A stretch of 64,000 bases of DNA from DAOUJI01 sp965197415 (GCA_965197415.1 OZ240207.1:2108001-2172000), one strand, 5' to 3'. Positions 17,997 through 27,233 are shown, counted from the first letter of the stretch. Notes: a model not told the origin generated them from the sequence alone. Translations and numbers: made by a program.

Positions 17997-19424
17997 TTGA
18001 CGGCGTTAACCCGCATTTTTTCACACCGCCGCCCCGCCGCCATTTTGGCGGCGAGCGGGGTTGTTGCCCTGGTTTTCTTCCTAGTCAAGCCCGCTGTGGC
18101 TCACGCGGCCGGCGTCGAAGAGGAAACCGTCTTCATCTTCAACACCTTTGCTTTCCTCGTCTGGGGCGCGCTGGTCATGTGGATGTGCGCGGGGTTCACT
18201 ATGCTGGAGTCCGGCTCCGTGCGGACCAAGAACGCCGCCATGATTTGCCTGAAGAACATCGGACTCTACTCCATCGCTGGCCTCGCGTACTTCTTCATCG
18301 GCTACAACCTGATGTACGTCGGAGTCGACAGAGAGCTTACCCTGTTCGGCGCTGACTTTAGCGGCCTCATCGGCTCCTTCAAGGCGCTTTACGGACCTTC
18401 CGCCGACGAGATAGCTTTGTTGGCAGGTCAGGAAGGCGCCGCATCCGCCGTGGTACAGGACGGCCCTGGCTACTCCGTCATGTCCGACTGGTTCTTCCAG
18501 ATGGTGTTCGTCGCGACAGCGGCCTCCATAGTGTCCGGCTCTTTGGCCGAGCGGGTCAAAATGTGGTCATTCTTCCTGTTCACGCTACTGCTGACAATGA
18601 TCATATATCCCATAGTGGGCGCCTGGACCTGGGGAGGCGGATGGCTGAACGAACTGGGATTCCAGGACTTCGCCGGTTCGACCATCGTGCACAGCACCGG
18701 AGGCTGGGCGGCCCTTGCGGGCATATTAGTCGTCGGTCCCAGGCTGGGCAAGTTCCGCCGCGACGGCACGGTCCGTCCCACACCGCCCTCCAACATCCTG
18801 GTGGTGACGCTTGGCGTCTTCATCCTGTGGTTCGGCTGGTTCGGCTTCAACGGAGGGTCCCAGTTGGCGCTGGGCAGCGCCGCCGACGCCGTGGCAATGA
18901 GCGTCGTGCTGGCCAACACCACCCTGGCGGCGGCGGCAGGAGTCATGGCCGCCATTATCGCCTCGCGTCCCATCCTGGGGCGCATTGACCTGTTCGCCGG
19001 ACTGAACGGCGCGATAGCGGGGCTGGTGTCTATCACAGCCGCCCCGACCTTCGTCGATCACTACTGGGCCGTGATCATCGGGGCGATAGGGGGCGTTCTG
19101 TGCGTCGCCGGGCTCAAGCTGCTGGAAAAAGTCAAACTGGACGACGTAGTGGGAGCGACGCCAGCCCACCTGTTCGCTGGAGTGTGGGGGACCCTGGCGG
19201 CGTGCATCGCAGGCGGGGCGACCTTCCATGTGCAGCTCATTGGCGTGCTCTCGATAGGAGCGTTCGTGTTCCTTGTCTCTTTGGGATTGTGGCAAGCCCT
19301 GAACAAGACTATGGGAGCCCGCGTGTCCCGCGTCGTAGAGCAACTGGGCCAGGACGCCGGAGAATTGGGCATCGAGTCCTACCCCGAGTTCGTCCTCATG
19401 CCCGACATGGAAGACGACGAATGA
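17997..19424 (+). CDS. amt: Ammonium transporter
   Basis: The protein (475 aa from TTG 17997) is an Amt family channel. It has an N-terminal hydrophobic leader ending near AHAAG, then GALVMWMCAGFTMLESGSVRTKNA, the first pore His in STIVHSTGGWAALAG, FGWFGFNGGS, and the second pore His in GATPAHLFAGVWGTLA. It transports ammonium/ammonia through the cytoplasmic membrane. I prefer TTG 17997 because TAGGAGA lies 6 bases upstream; ATG 17940 gives a longer form with no clear binding site. No GlnK gene follows, which is unusual for amt; a 65-aa gene follows instead. Confidence 0.92.
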   Translation: MTALTRIFSHRRPAAILAASGVVALVFFLVKPAVAHAAGVEEETVFIFNTFAFLVWGALVMWMCAGFTMLESGSVRTKNAAMICLKNIGLYSIAGLAYFFIGYNLMYVGVDRELTLFGADFSGLIGSFKALYGPSADEIALLAGQEGAASAVVQDGPGYSVMSDWFFQMVFVATAASIVSGSLAERVKMWSFFLFTLLLTMIIYPIVGAWTWGGGWLNELGFQDFAGSTIVHSTGGWAALAGILVVGPRLGKFRRDGTVRPTPPSNILVVTLGVFILWFGWFGFNGGSQLALGSAADAVAMSVVLANTTLAAAAGVMAAIIASRPILGRIDLFAGLNGAIAGLVSITAAPTFVDHYWAVIIGAIGGVLCVAGLKLLEKVKLDDVVGATPAHLFAGVWGTLAACIAGGATFHVQLIGVLSIGAFVFLVSLGLWQALNKTMGARVSRVVEQLGQDAGELGIESYPEFVLMPDMEDDE

Positions 19425-19468
19425 CGGGGGTGGCACAGCTTGGCATCGTATGAGATAGTTGACCGACA

Positions 19469-19666
19469 ATGAAGCAGCAGGGGCAGTACAACAACGAGTT
19501 CTTTCAGGAGAAAACCCTCCGCCACAACGAGGAGTGCGAGTGGAAGCAACTCCTTCAATACGGTGAACAGAGAGCGCGGGAACAGGGGATAGGTCCTGAG
19601 GACGTGGCCTTCCTAGTCGAAGAATATCGGTCCGAAACTGGTCCTTCTTCCAGCGGCAACGGCTAA
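19469..19666 (+). CDS. Small protein, antitoxin-like C-terminus
   Basis: The 65-aa product ends in REQGIGPEDVAFLVEEYRSE. This resembles the C-terminal tail of many VapB/MazE-type antitoxins that wrap around a toxin. No toxin gene is adjacent. It starts 45 bases after amt and has no strong ribosome binding site. It could be a small amt-linked protein or a solitary antitoxin. Confidence 0.5.
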   Translation: MKQQGQYNNEFFQEKTLRHNEECEWKQLLQYGEQRAREQGIGPEDVAFLVEEYRSETGPSSSGNG

Positions 19667-19722
19667 CCCTATCCACCAAGACAGTTATCGGTCTGCGTCC
19701 GCTTCAATTCCGGCCAGCCCGG

Positions 19723-20118
19723 CTACCCTCCAGCGAACCTCTTCAGCGCATCCTGGACCGACTGGCCTTTTTGGAAGCCGGCTTTGGAGGCTGAGTCGTT
19801 GAGGTGGGAGATGATTCCGTTGGCCCAGGCGTCCTGCACGTCGCCTATCCGGGCGGAGTTGTGGCTATATGTGAGGCCCGGCGCGCCCTTCTCCTCCAGC
19901 ATCGCCAAGGCGGCGATGCCTGCGTCGTCCTTGCCGACTCCGGCGTCATTGAAGAACACCGCCAGCATGGGATACCTGCAGGCGTAGGAGCCTGAACTGA
20001 CGCCTCCGTGGGAGGCGCACACTAGAACGGCGCCAGCGTCGTCCTCCACCAAGTCGGAGATGGTGTCCATGCCTATAACCCTTACGTCACCGAACTGCTC
20101 CAGCGTTCCCTTAAACAC
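19723..20118 (-). CDS. Conserved-looking protein of unknown function
   Basis: The 131-aa protein contains AGAVLVCASHGGVSSGSYACRYPMLAVFFNDAGVGKDDAGIAAL. This looks like a Rossmann-type or phosphatase-like core with conserved Gly, Asp and Cys residues, but I cannot name the family. GTG 20118 follows AGGAGG at 5 bases. It lies directly downstream (33 bases) of the CaiB/BaiF transferase gene on the same strand, so a role in the same catabolic step is likely. Confidence 0.7.
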   Translation of the reverse strand: MFKGTLEQFGDVRVIGMDTISDLVEDDAGAVLVCASHGGVSSGSYACRYPMLAVFFNDAGVGKDDAGIAALAMLEEKGAPGLTYSHNSARIGDVQDAWANGIISHLNDSASKAGFQKGQSVQDALKRFAGG

Positions 20119-20150
20119 CTTTGCCTCCTGGGTAATATTGGGTGGTCCTT

Positions 20151-21398
20151 CTAGATTATCCCCTTGTTCTTGAGGCCCTCCAAGGTCTCCGAGGTCACCC
20201 CTAGCCAGTCACAGAACACGGTCTGATTGTCATGCCCGGCAGGCACCGAACCTCTCCATATCTCGCCGGGGGTCTGGGAAAACTTGGGCACGACCCCCGT
20301 GCCCTTGACCTTTCTGCCCAGCTGGAGGTCTTCCCATTCTATGTGGACGTTTCGCGCCTGGTAGTGGGGGTCCTGTGCGATGTCGCTGGCCGTCATAATA
20401 GGCCCGCATGCCACCCGGGCCTCGTTCATAGCGTCGACCGTCTCCGCCACGGTGCGTTCCTCCACCCATCCCCTAAGAAGGGCGTCGAACTCTATGCCCT
20501 CGGGCGATTCTATGTCCACGTGAGCGACGCGCCACTTTTCTTCCGAGGGGTCGAGGCCGATGACCTTGCATACGCGGTCGAATACGTTTCCGATGGCGGC
20601 GATAATTACCCAACCGTCCTGGGCCTTGTACACGTCGTATGGCTGGAAGGCCGTGGCGCGGTTTCCTCCCCGGGTGCGCACCAGGCCCTTCTCAAAATAG
20701 GCCATCATAGTGCCGCCGAGGAGGCGGTGAGTGGCTTCGTGCATGGCCACGTCCACCGCCTGTCCGCGTCCGGTGTTTTGAGCCGAGATGTACCCGGCCA
20801 GGGAGGACCAGAGGCAGAACAGGGCTGAGATGAAATCTCCCATGCTGGGGACCATGCGCACTGGCGGTTCCGGCTCCGGGAAGCCGTTGATGTGCATCAG
20901 TCCGGCGAACCCCTGGGCTATGAAGTCGTAGGACGCCCGTCCCAGGTAATCGGGATGTCCCTCCTGTCCGTAGCCGGAGACGTGGGTGATGACCAAACGG
21001 GGGTTTGCCGCCAGCGCCGTTTCGTCGTCGAGACCCCACTGGGCGTAGACTCCCGGCTTGGAGCTTTCCATCCAGATGTCCACCTTCTTGACCAGGTCCA
21101 GAAAAAGCTCCCTCCCCTCTTTGGAGGCCAAGTCCAACGTAACATGGAAGGTGTTGCGGTGGTCTTGCATCCAACCCAAGGCTATAGGGTTCCCGTCAGG
21201 GCCGTCCACCGGGAAGTCCAGCTTCCGCCACATAACGTCGCCGCCGCCGGGCCGCTCCACCTGGATGACCTGGGCGCCCATCTCCGCTGCCAACTCTGCG
21301 GCAAAGGGCTGGGCGACCATGGAGCCGGTGGATAGGATTCGCACTCCCTGGAGGGGTCCGAATTCGGGGACCGGAAGAGAAGGGCCGTTTGAGTCCAT
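20151..21398 (-). CDS. CaiB/BaiF family CoA transferase
   Basis: The 415-aa protein is a class III CoA transferase. It has the N-terminal LQGVRILSTGSMVAQPFAAELAAEMGAQVIQVERPGGGD, the SLGLD-like folding region and the predicted catalytic Asp in MVPSMGDFISALFCLWSSL. The C-terminal domain follows (RNVHIEWEDLQLGRKVKGTGVVPKFSQTPG). Such enzymes move CoA between organic acids in the cytosol. It heads a two-gene minus-strand operon. AGGAG precedes ATG 21398. The acid substrate is not predictable. Confidence 0.92.
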   Translation of the reverse strand: MDSNGPSLPVPEFGPLQGVRILSTGSMVAQPFAAELAAEMGAQVIQVERPGGGDVMWRKLDFPVDGPDGNPIALGWMQDHRNTFHVTLDLASKEGRELFLDLVKKVDIWMESSKPGVYAQWGLDDETALAANPRLVITHVSGYGQEGHPDYLGRASYDFIAQGFAGLMHINGFPEPEPPVRMVPSMGDFISALFCLWSSLAGYISAQNTGRGQAVDVAMHEATHRLLGGTMMAYFEKGLVRTRGGNRATAFQPYDVYKAQDGWVIIAAIGNVFDRVCKVIGLDPSEEKWRVAHVDIESPEGIEFDALLRGWVEERTVAETVDAMNEARVACGPIMTASDIAQDPHYQARNVHIEWEDLQLGRKVKGTGVVPKFSQTPGEIWRGSVPAGHDNQTVFCDWLGVTSETLEGLKNKGII

Positions 21399-21847
21399 AA
21401 GAAGACGCTCCTGGGTTTATAGCGTTCAATACTATATACATTGGCGCGAGGGAAAACCACTTGTTGTGGATGCCAGACAGGTTCCCATCGCCGCTGCAAC
21501 CGAGCAGGTCAGTGTCCAGACAACCTTGCGACAAGAGGCGCTGCCTCTGGATTCCGGCCGTCGCCGGAACGACTGGACAGGAGCGCGAAGACCCTAAAAT
21601 GGTGGTTTTACAAAGAGCGTCCAACGAAAAATACAACCTCAAAAAAGCGCAAAGCCGTCTCTGAAAGTGCATTCAGCTTTGGAGAACCTTCTTTGATTTC
21701 TCGGTTAGTTCGGAATGGCAGTTTACCGGGCTGGCGAAGGGAGGATGCCACCGCTTGACGTGTAAAACGGCCATAAGTACAATCCGATGTTGGGAAAATA
21801 AAGATTCGCCAACTTTATCTATTTAGGTTGGAGACAGCAGGTAAGAC
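21399..21847. other. Intergenic region with dispersed repeat
   Basis: No gene was found in this stretch between the divergent CaiB and aldolase genes. It holds a copy of the CTGGATTCCGGCC...CCGGAA repeat at about 21545-21575. Confidence 0.5.
21545..21575. repeat. Dispersed repeat with GGATTCCGGC...GCCGGAA hairpin
   Basis: TTCCGGCCGTCGCCGGAA forms a hairpin. A near-identical copy lies at 60781-60808. This type (CTGGATTCCGGC-TTCGCCGGAATGAC) is a common short intergenic repeat. Confidence 0.6.
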
Positions 21848-22612
21848 ATCAAACCCAACAAGGTCAAACGCAAGCTGCAAGAAGGCAAGACCGCTACTGT
21901 CGTAGGCGGCCTCAACAACCCCGAAACCATAGATTTCCTGGGCCAGTTCGGATTCGACGGACTCTGGATTGAGACGGAGCACGCTCCCACCACCTGGGAG
22001 CAGTTGACCAATTCCACCAGGGCCTGCGACCTCTGGGGCGTCACGTCGGTGTGCCGGGTGACCACCAACGACACTTCCCTCATTACCCGCACCCTCGACT
22101 CTGGATGCACCGGCATCGCCGTTCCCCACGTGAACACCAAAGCAGAGGCCGAGAAGGCCGCCAAGTCGGCCAAATATTCGCCTTTGGGATATCGGGGCAT
22201 GGGCGCTGGACGACAGTCCTACGGCGAGACTGACTACTACCGCACGGCCAACGAGGAGACCCTGGTCATCGCCTTCATAGAAGAGGTCGAGGCGGTGGAA
22301 AACCTGGACGAGATTCTCACAGTGGACAACATCGATGTATTCTTCATGGCCCCGTCGGACCTGGCCGCGTCTATGGGTGTTCCTTGGAACCCCTGGAGCG
22401 CGGAGCCGGAGCCGCGAGAGGTCACCGAAACGGTTGACCTGTGCATTCGCAAGATTGTCGACGCCGGCCGGACCGCCGGTTTTCTGGCCAGGGAAGAGAC
22501 TCTGGAGAGCGTCTACAACCAGGGCGTCAGGTTTTTCCTGACCAACTGGGGCCCCTGGGTGGCCAAGGGCGCCAGGTCATACTTGGACAAGGTGAACCGG
22601 ATTGAAGGCTAA
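21848..22612 (+). CDS. HpcH/HpaI aldolase/citrate lyase family protein, start codon abnormal
   Basis: The reading frame encodes a full-length (about 254 aa) class II HpcH/HpaI aldolase: KPNKVKRKLQEGKTATVVGG, FDGLWIETEHAP, CRVTTND, SGCTGIAVPHVNTKAEAE and FFMAPSDLAASMG. These carry the Arg, metal-binding Glu/Asp and Gly residues of the family. The conserved N-terminus begins at ATC 21848, right after a stop at 21842-21844. No ATG, GTG or TTG exists before TTG 22004, which would delete the first 52 conserved residues. An AGG lies 8 bases before the ATC. Either a rare AUC (or CTG 21875) start is used or the ATG has mutated. The enzyme would cleave a hydroxy-oxo acid to pyruvate or a relative. Confidence 0.75.
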   Translation: MKPNKVKRKLQEGKTATVVGGLNNPETIDFLGQFGFDGLWIETEHAPTTWEQLTNSTRACDLWGVTSVCRVTTNDTSLITRTLDSGCTGIAVPHVNTKAEAEKAAKSAKYSPLGYRGMGAGRQSYGETDYYRTANEETLVIAFIEEVEAVENLDEILTVDNIDVFFMAPSDLAASMGVPWNPWSAEPEPREVTETVDLCIRKIVDAGRTAGFLAREETLESVYNQGVRFFLTNWGPWVAKGARSYLDKVNRIEG

Positions 22613-22724
22613 CCATCCCCTGGAATCCGTCATCTCCTGCCAAACCCGGTCTCATTCCGCAACGTATGCACCAACCCGTGTGCGCACAATCTACAGTCGC
22701 GATACGAAATAGGAGAGGAGACGA

Positions 22725-24449
22725 ATGGTAAAAGCATGGTTTCTAAGGTCCAAACTTTGGGCGCTGGGCGCCTTTGCATTGGTGTTGGTCGCAGCCGCCG
22801 CGTGCGCTGACGACCCCACGCCGACTCCCAAACCCACCGAGACTCCGGCCCCTCCGACAGCCACGTCGGTCCCGCCCACGGCCACTCCAGTTCCGCTGGA
22901 CAAAGGGTTTCTGATGGCGCCCGAGGCCGACTCCAAGTATGGCGGAGTCCTACGATGGGGCGGCATAGCCAACTCAACTTTGTACGACATTCACCAAACG
23001 GGAAGCATAGCCAACATGGGCCCGCAAGCGCCCATGTATGACCTGCTGGTGCAGGTGGACCCTGTCACATGGGAAGAAATAATTCCCGACCTGGCCGAGG
23101 ACTGGACGGTCGCCGCTGATGGTTTGACCTACACCTTCCAGATCCGCGACGGCGTCAAGTTCCACGACGGAGCCGACCTGACGGCCAACGACGTGGCGGC
23201 CAGCTTCAACCACATCATCTTCCCGCCGGAAGGTGTGCTTAGCCCCAGACAGAGCCTGTTCAACACGGTGACCGAGGTTGTGGCCACGGACGACTCCACC
23301 GTGGAGTTCCGGCTGTCCGAAGCCAGAGGATTCCTGCTGCGGGCCATTGCGGGCGGGTTCAACATCATCGTCCGCGAACAGACCCTGGACGACAACAACT
23401 ACGACCTCAAGACCGTCATCGACTACCCCGGCACCGGCCCCTTCATCCACAAAGACCTGGAGCCCGGTGTGGTCAGGAGACTGGAGAAGAACAACGACTA
23501 CTGGAACCCCGACCTTCCTTACCTGGACGGAATCGAGGCCTGGCACTTCAACCTGGGTCCGGCCACCGGAGCGGCCTGCCTGGCCAACCAGGTGGACTTC
23601 TGCTTCGGAGTGGACCCCGGCTCGGCTGACGAGGCCTTGGGCCGGGACGACATGATGTCCGCTCCGCTGTTCCCCACGGTGCCCCTGGGCCTTTGGATAA
23701 ACAATGAAAACGCACCTTTCGACGACGCCAGAGTGCGGCGCGCCATAAATCTGGCCATAGACAAGCCCGCGCTGATTGAAGCCGTGAAGGAACTCTTCTT
23801 CACCACTCCGGGCGGCTGGTTGCTGCCCACCGACCCTCTCTTCCCCGACTATTGGGGCGAGGCACAAAACATGCCCGGTTGGAGGACTCCCACAGAAGAG
23901 GACCTGGCAGAGGCCAAGCAGCTGATGGCGGACGCCGGATACGGCGACGGAGTCACCGGCGTGGACTTCCTGGTCCGCTCCGGGTTCCCCTTCTCAGAGG
24001 TTACTACGGAGCTTATCCAGGACCAGATAAAGCGGCGCCTGGGCATCGAGTCTGAAATCAGGCCCATTGCATCGGGTGAGTGGTACGGAGAGGCCCAGCA
24101 GGGACGCTACGACATCTCGGTCACGGGATTCGGCGTGACCCTGCCCCACGTGGCCGACTATTGGACCGCTTCCTTTAAGACCGGCGGCGGTTACAACTTC
24201 AACAACTACAGCAATCCAGCCCTGGACGCCATCATTGACAGGGCGGCGGCCGAGTCCGACCCTGACGCCCTCCAGGGAATCATCGACGAAGGCATAGCTA
24301 TCCTAGAAGAAGACGTGCCGATGATATACGAGGGCAGTTTCACCGTCTTCGACGCCTGGTGGTCATACGTCAAGGGTCACGGCACGGCGACCAAGGGCGG
24401 CAACTACTGGGAGGGAATGCGCAACGAGATATGGTGGTTGGATAAGTAA
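22725..24449 (+). CDS. ABC transporter substrate-binding lipoprotein, family 5
   Basis: The 574-aa protein has a lipobox ending in Cys27 (VAAAAC), a Pro/Thr linker, then a family 5 (peptide/nickel-type) binding domain: YDLLVQVDPVTWEEIIPDLAEDWTVAADGLTYTFQIRDGVKFHDGADLTANDV, and later RVRRAINLAIDKPALIEAV. It should be anchored outside the membrane and capture peptides or other small organics. AGGAGAGGAG precedes ATG 22725. It is first in an operon with the two permeases; no ATPase genes are in this window, so they must lie elsewhere. Confidence 0.92.
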   Translation: MVKAWFLRSKLWALGAFALVLVAAAACADDPTPTPKPTETPAPPTATSVPPTATPVPLDKGFLMAPEADSKYGGVLRWGGIANSTLYDIHQTGSIANMGPQAPMYDLLVQVDPVTWEEIIPDLAEDWTVAADGLTYTFQIRDGVKFHDGADLTANDVAASFNHIIFPPEGVLSPRQSLFNTVTEVVATDDSTVEFRLSEARGFLLRAIAGGFNIIVREQTLDDNNYDLKTVIDYPGTGPFIHKDLEPGVVRRLEKNNDYWNPDLPYLDGIEAWHFNLGPATGAACLANQVDFCFGVDPGSADEALGRDDMMSAPLFPTVPLGLWINNENAPFDDARVRRAINLAIDKPALIEAVKELFFTTPGGWLLPTDPLFPDYWGEAQNMPGWRTPTEEDLAEAKQLMADAGYGDGVTGVDFLVRSGFPFSEVTTELIQDQIKRRLGIESEIRPIASGEWYGEAQQGRYDISVTGFGVTLPHVADYWTASFKTGGGYNFNNYSNPALDAIIDRAAAESDPDALQGIIDEGIAILEEDVPMIYEGSFTVFDAWWSYVKGHGTATKGGNYWEGMRNEIWWLDK

Positions 24450-24487
24450 ACCCAACCCTCCCTAAATATTCCCCATAGCGGCAGACG

Positions 24488-24535
24488 ACATCTCCCCTGT
24501 CCGGGCAAGGGCGCCCGATTCGACAGGGGAGATGT
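24488..24535 (+). terminator. Intercistronic hairpin between binding protein and permease
   Basis: ACATCTCCCCTGTC pairs perfectly over 14 bp with GACAGGGGAGATGT around a 20-base loop that itself can fold. There is no T-run, so it is more likely an mRNA-stabilising or partly terminating element that favours the binding protein over the permeases. Confidence 0.6.
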
Positions 24536-24568
24536 TACAATTCGCTCCCAGTACGGGATGCGAGACCA

Positions 24569-25522
24569 ATGACTTCATACATCATCAGAAGGCTTATATA
24601 CGCGGTGCCGACCCTCCTCGGCGTGTCTATGCTCATCTTCCTTGCCATGCGTGTGCTGCCCGGAGACCCCCTCACCGTAATGTACGGCACCCAGGTGGTC
24701 ACCATCAGAGACGTGGACCGGGAACGAATAGAGGCGGAACTGGGCCTCAGCGACCCCTTGATCGTCCAATACGGGAACTGGCTCAAGGACATCGGCAAGG
24801 GGGAACTGGGCACGTCCTTCTGGAGAAACGACAAGGTCTCCGACCTCATCAAGCGGCGCGGGCCTCTGACACTGGAGATCGCCGTGCTGGCCATCCTGGT
24901 CTCCTGGCTCGTAGGAGTGCCTATAGGCATAGTCTCCGCCCTCAAGCAGAACTCATTGCTGGACTACGCCGCCAGGTTGTTCACGGTGGCGTTTCTAGCC
25001 ATACCCAGCTTCTGGCTGGCGTCGCTCATCGCACTGCTGCTGGTGTTGAAGTTCGGCTACGGCCCGCCCTTGGGCACAATCGACCTCTGGGACGACCCGA
25101 AGAAGAACCTTGAGATAGTGTGGGGGCCGTCGGTAGTGCTGGGGCTAGCGGTGTCCGCCCACATCGCCAGGATGACCAGGTCCACTCTGCTGGAGGTTAT
25201 CCGGGAGGACTATATACGCACCGCCCGCGCCAAGGGGCTGGCGGAGATGATCGTCGTGTTGCGCCATGCCCTCAGGAACGCCCTGCTTCCAGTCATCACC
25301 CTTTCGGGAGTGCTCTTCGGGTTCCTGTTGGGCGGGACAGTGGTGGTTGAGCAAGCCTTCAACGTCCCTGGACTAGGACGGGCAATGATCGACGCCATCA
25401 CCGAGTTGGACTACATAGTGATTCAAAACCTGGTGCTGCTGTATGCGGCCGCCTTTGTGTTCATCAACTTAGTCACCGACCTTAGCTATGCATTTCTGGA
25501 CCCGAAGATCCGCTATTCATAA
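24569..25522 (+). CDS. ABC transporter permease (DppB/OppB type)
   Basis: The 317-aa inner-membrane protein has six predicted helices. It starts with the standard SYIIRRLIYAVPTLLGVSMLIFLAMRVLPGDP and has the EAA loop (EDYIRTARAKGLAEMIVVLRHALRNALLPVIT) that contacts the ATPase. It forms the channel together with the next permease, whose gene starts 9 bases later. A 119-base gap with a hairpin separates it from the binding-protein gene. Confidence 0.94.
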   Translation: MTSYIIRRLIYAVPTLLGVSMLIFLAMRVLPGDPLTVMYGTQVVTIRDVDRERIEAELGLSDPLIVQYGNWLKDIGKGELGTSFWRNDKVSDLIKRRGPLTLEIAVLAILVSWLVGVPIGIVSALKQNSLLDYAARLFTVAFLAIPSFWLASLIALLLVLKFGYGPPLGTIDLWDDPKKNLEIVWGPSVVLGLAVSAHIARMTRSTLLEVIREDYIRTARAKGLAEMIVVLRHALRNALLPVITLSGVLFGFLLGGTVVVEQAFNVPGLGRAMIDAITELDYIVIQNLVLLYAAAFVFINLVTDLSYAFLDPKIRYS

Positions 25523-25531
25523 ACGATTTAC

Positions 25532-26446
25532 ATGGCCCGCGACGAAGTCCAATTAACCTCCATCGGAGAGTCTGCCAGGGATGCTACGGCGATTCTGTCG
25601 CGGTTGGTGCGCCGTACCGGGTCTTTTGCCCGCAGGCATCCGTTGGGGTTCATCAGCGGCGTGGCGATTGCTGCCCTGGTTTTCGTCACGGTGGCGGCGC
25701 CCTTAGTGGCGCCTTACGACCCCACGGAGACCAATCCCGCTGACCGGAAGCAAGCGTCGTCCATATCCCACCCCATGGGGACCGACCTGCTGGGAAGAGA
25801 TATTCTCAGCCGTGTGATATACGGAGGGCGTGTATCTCTGCAGGTTGCGGTGGTAGCCGTGCTCTTGGGGACTGTCACAGGAGCCCTTTGGGGAATCGTC
25901 AGTGGCTACATTGGGGGAGGTTTCGACACAGCGAGCCAGAGGGTCCTCGAGGTATTTATGGGGTTCCCCGCGTTGATTCTGGCTATGGTGTTCCTGGTGG
26001 GATTTGGAGCGGGCGTATGGACGGTGACCATTGCCATTGCTGTGACCCGTTTGCCCTTCGCGACTCGAGTTATCCGATCGGTGGTGGTATCGGTCAAAGA
26101 ATCATCCTACGTGGACGCCGCCAGAGCCGTAGGAGCGTCCGGTCTGCGCATAATGACCTTCCACATAGCGCCCCAGTGTTTGGCTCCCTTCCTGGTGCTG
26201 GCCACCACCCAGCTTGGCGTGGTGATAATTGTAGAGGCGTCACTGGGATTCCTGGGACTGAGCATACCTCCACCCACGCCCACATGGGGGAACATGCTGG
26301 GTGGGGCCGTGGCGGGCCTGCTTAGACCCCACTGGCCTCTGGTCGCCTTCCCGGGGCTGATGATATTCATCGTCGTGCTGGCCTTCAACTTCCTGGGAGA
26401 CTCCGTGCGGGACACGTGGGACCCCAAGCTGCGTGGCAGCACCTAG
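25532..26446 (+). CDS. ABC transporter permease (DppC/OppC type)
   Basis: The 304-aa permease has an N-terminal helix, the HPMGTDLLGRDILSRVIYGGRVSL motif that marks DppC-type subunits, and the EAA loop (SSYVDAARAVGASGLRIMTFHIAPQCLAPFLV). It pairs with the preceding DppB-type protein. The ATP-hydrolysing subunits are not encoded here. Confidence 0.94.
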   Translation: MARDEVQLTSIGESARDATAILSRLVRRTGSFARRHPLGFISGVAIAALVFVTVAAPLVAPYDPTETNPADRKQASSISHPMGTDLLGRDILSRVIYGGRVSLQVAVVAVLLGTVTGALWGIVSGYIGGGFDTASQRVLEVFMGFPALILAMVFLVGFGAGVWTVTIAIAVTRLPFATRVIRSVVVSVKESSYVDAARAVGASGLRIMTFHIAPQCLAPFLVLATTQLGVVIIVEASLGFLGLSIPPPTPTWGNMLGGAVAGLLRPHWPLVAFPGLMIFIVVLAFNFLGDSVRDTWDPKLRGST

Positions 26447-26464
26447 AGCTCTCGACCGTCGTGG

Positions 26465-26917
26465 TCAAGAGTTGAAGAGAGTCTCCAGCTTGGCCGAGGC
26501 GTTGAAGAAGTATTGGAAGCTGTGGTTGAGTCTGAAGAACAGGTCGAGCCGCAGCTGGTCGCCCTCATCGTTCTTGGCGATTCCGTCAGCGCTCATCAGG
26601 TCCAGGGTATTCAACGTGTGGCTCCTGTCGGCTTCGCCGTGCTCCTTGATGTTCTCCAACATATCCCGCCAGTCTGACTCCGCCATTTCCAGGTAGAAGT
26701 CCACATCAGGAAGCTCTCCCGAGGAAATCTCCTCCACGCCGGCGCATTCGAAAGCCTCGAAGGTGAGGACGAAATTGTGGGAGCCGGCCTTGACGCCCAT
26801 GACGGCGTCCACGGTGCCTATTCGGCGGAACTCGGGGTCCGGGTTGACGAGACCACGAAGGGCCTCGAACCATTGGACCGATGGGAATGTAAGCCGTTCA
26901 GGGGCCGCTGAAGTCAC
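26465..26917 (-). CDS. Small SCP2-like protein (tentative)
   Basis: The 150-aa protein (LTFPSVQWFEALRGLVNPDPEFRRIGTVDAVMGVKAGSHNFVLTFEAFECAGVEEI, then DFYLEMAESDWRDMLENI) looks like a sterol-carrier-protein-2-type lipid-binding fold. I am not certain of the family. GTG 26917 follows AAGGAG at 7 bases. It is the last gene of a four-gene minus-strand operon with FmdB and two di-iron proteins, so it may carry the hydrophobic substrate of those enzymes. Confidence 0.65.
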   Translation of the reverse strand: MTSAAPERLTFPSVQWFEALRGLVNPDPEFRRIGTVDAVMGVKAGSHNFVLTFEAFECAGVEEISSGELPDVDFYLEMAESDWRDMLENIKEHGEADRSHTLNTLDLMSADGIAKNDEGDQLRLDLFFRLNHSFQYFFNASAKLETLFNS

Positions 26918-26921
26918 TTAG

Positions 26922-27230
26922 CTACTCCTTGAAATAGGGATCACCCGTCTCTTTAGCTGCGCTAAAGGGGGCCATCTTGTTCAGATAGTGTTCGGGAGAG
27001 CTGTCCGGCGGAGCCTTGGACATGGCGTCGTCGACCATCTTGCCGTACTTGGGGTCCAGCTGGGCCATCTTGTCAGCCTCGGACTTGTGGTAGGCGAAGG
27101 TGGACATGACACGGGTTATATCCCCGCTGCCGCAATGACGGCAAGAGGTAGGCTGAGGGGAGTTGTAGCTTCGAAGATAGGCGCTGGTGGCGCCTTCACA
27201 TGCTCGGCAGCGGTATTCGTACATCGGCAT
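26922..27230 (-). CDS. FmdB-family zinc ribbon protein
   Basis: The 102-aa protein starts MPMYEYRCRACEG and has two CxxC pairs (Cys8/Cys11 and Cys30/Cys33), which is the FmdB regulatory-protein zinc ribbon. The rest is a charged tail. It begins 3 bases after the di-iron protein gene and is translationally linked to it. FmdB proteins were first linked to formamidase/amidase expression, but their molecular job is unclear; here a small metal-binding partner of the di-iron proteins is a fair inference. Confidence 0.88.
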   Translation of the reverse strand: MPMYEYRCRACEGATSAYLRSYNSPQPTSCRHCGSGDITRVMSTFAYHKSEADKMAQLDPKYGKMVDDAMSKAPPDSSPEHYLNKMAPFSAAKETGDPYFKE

Positions 27231-27233
27231 GAT

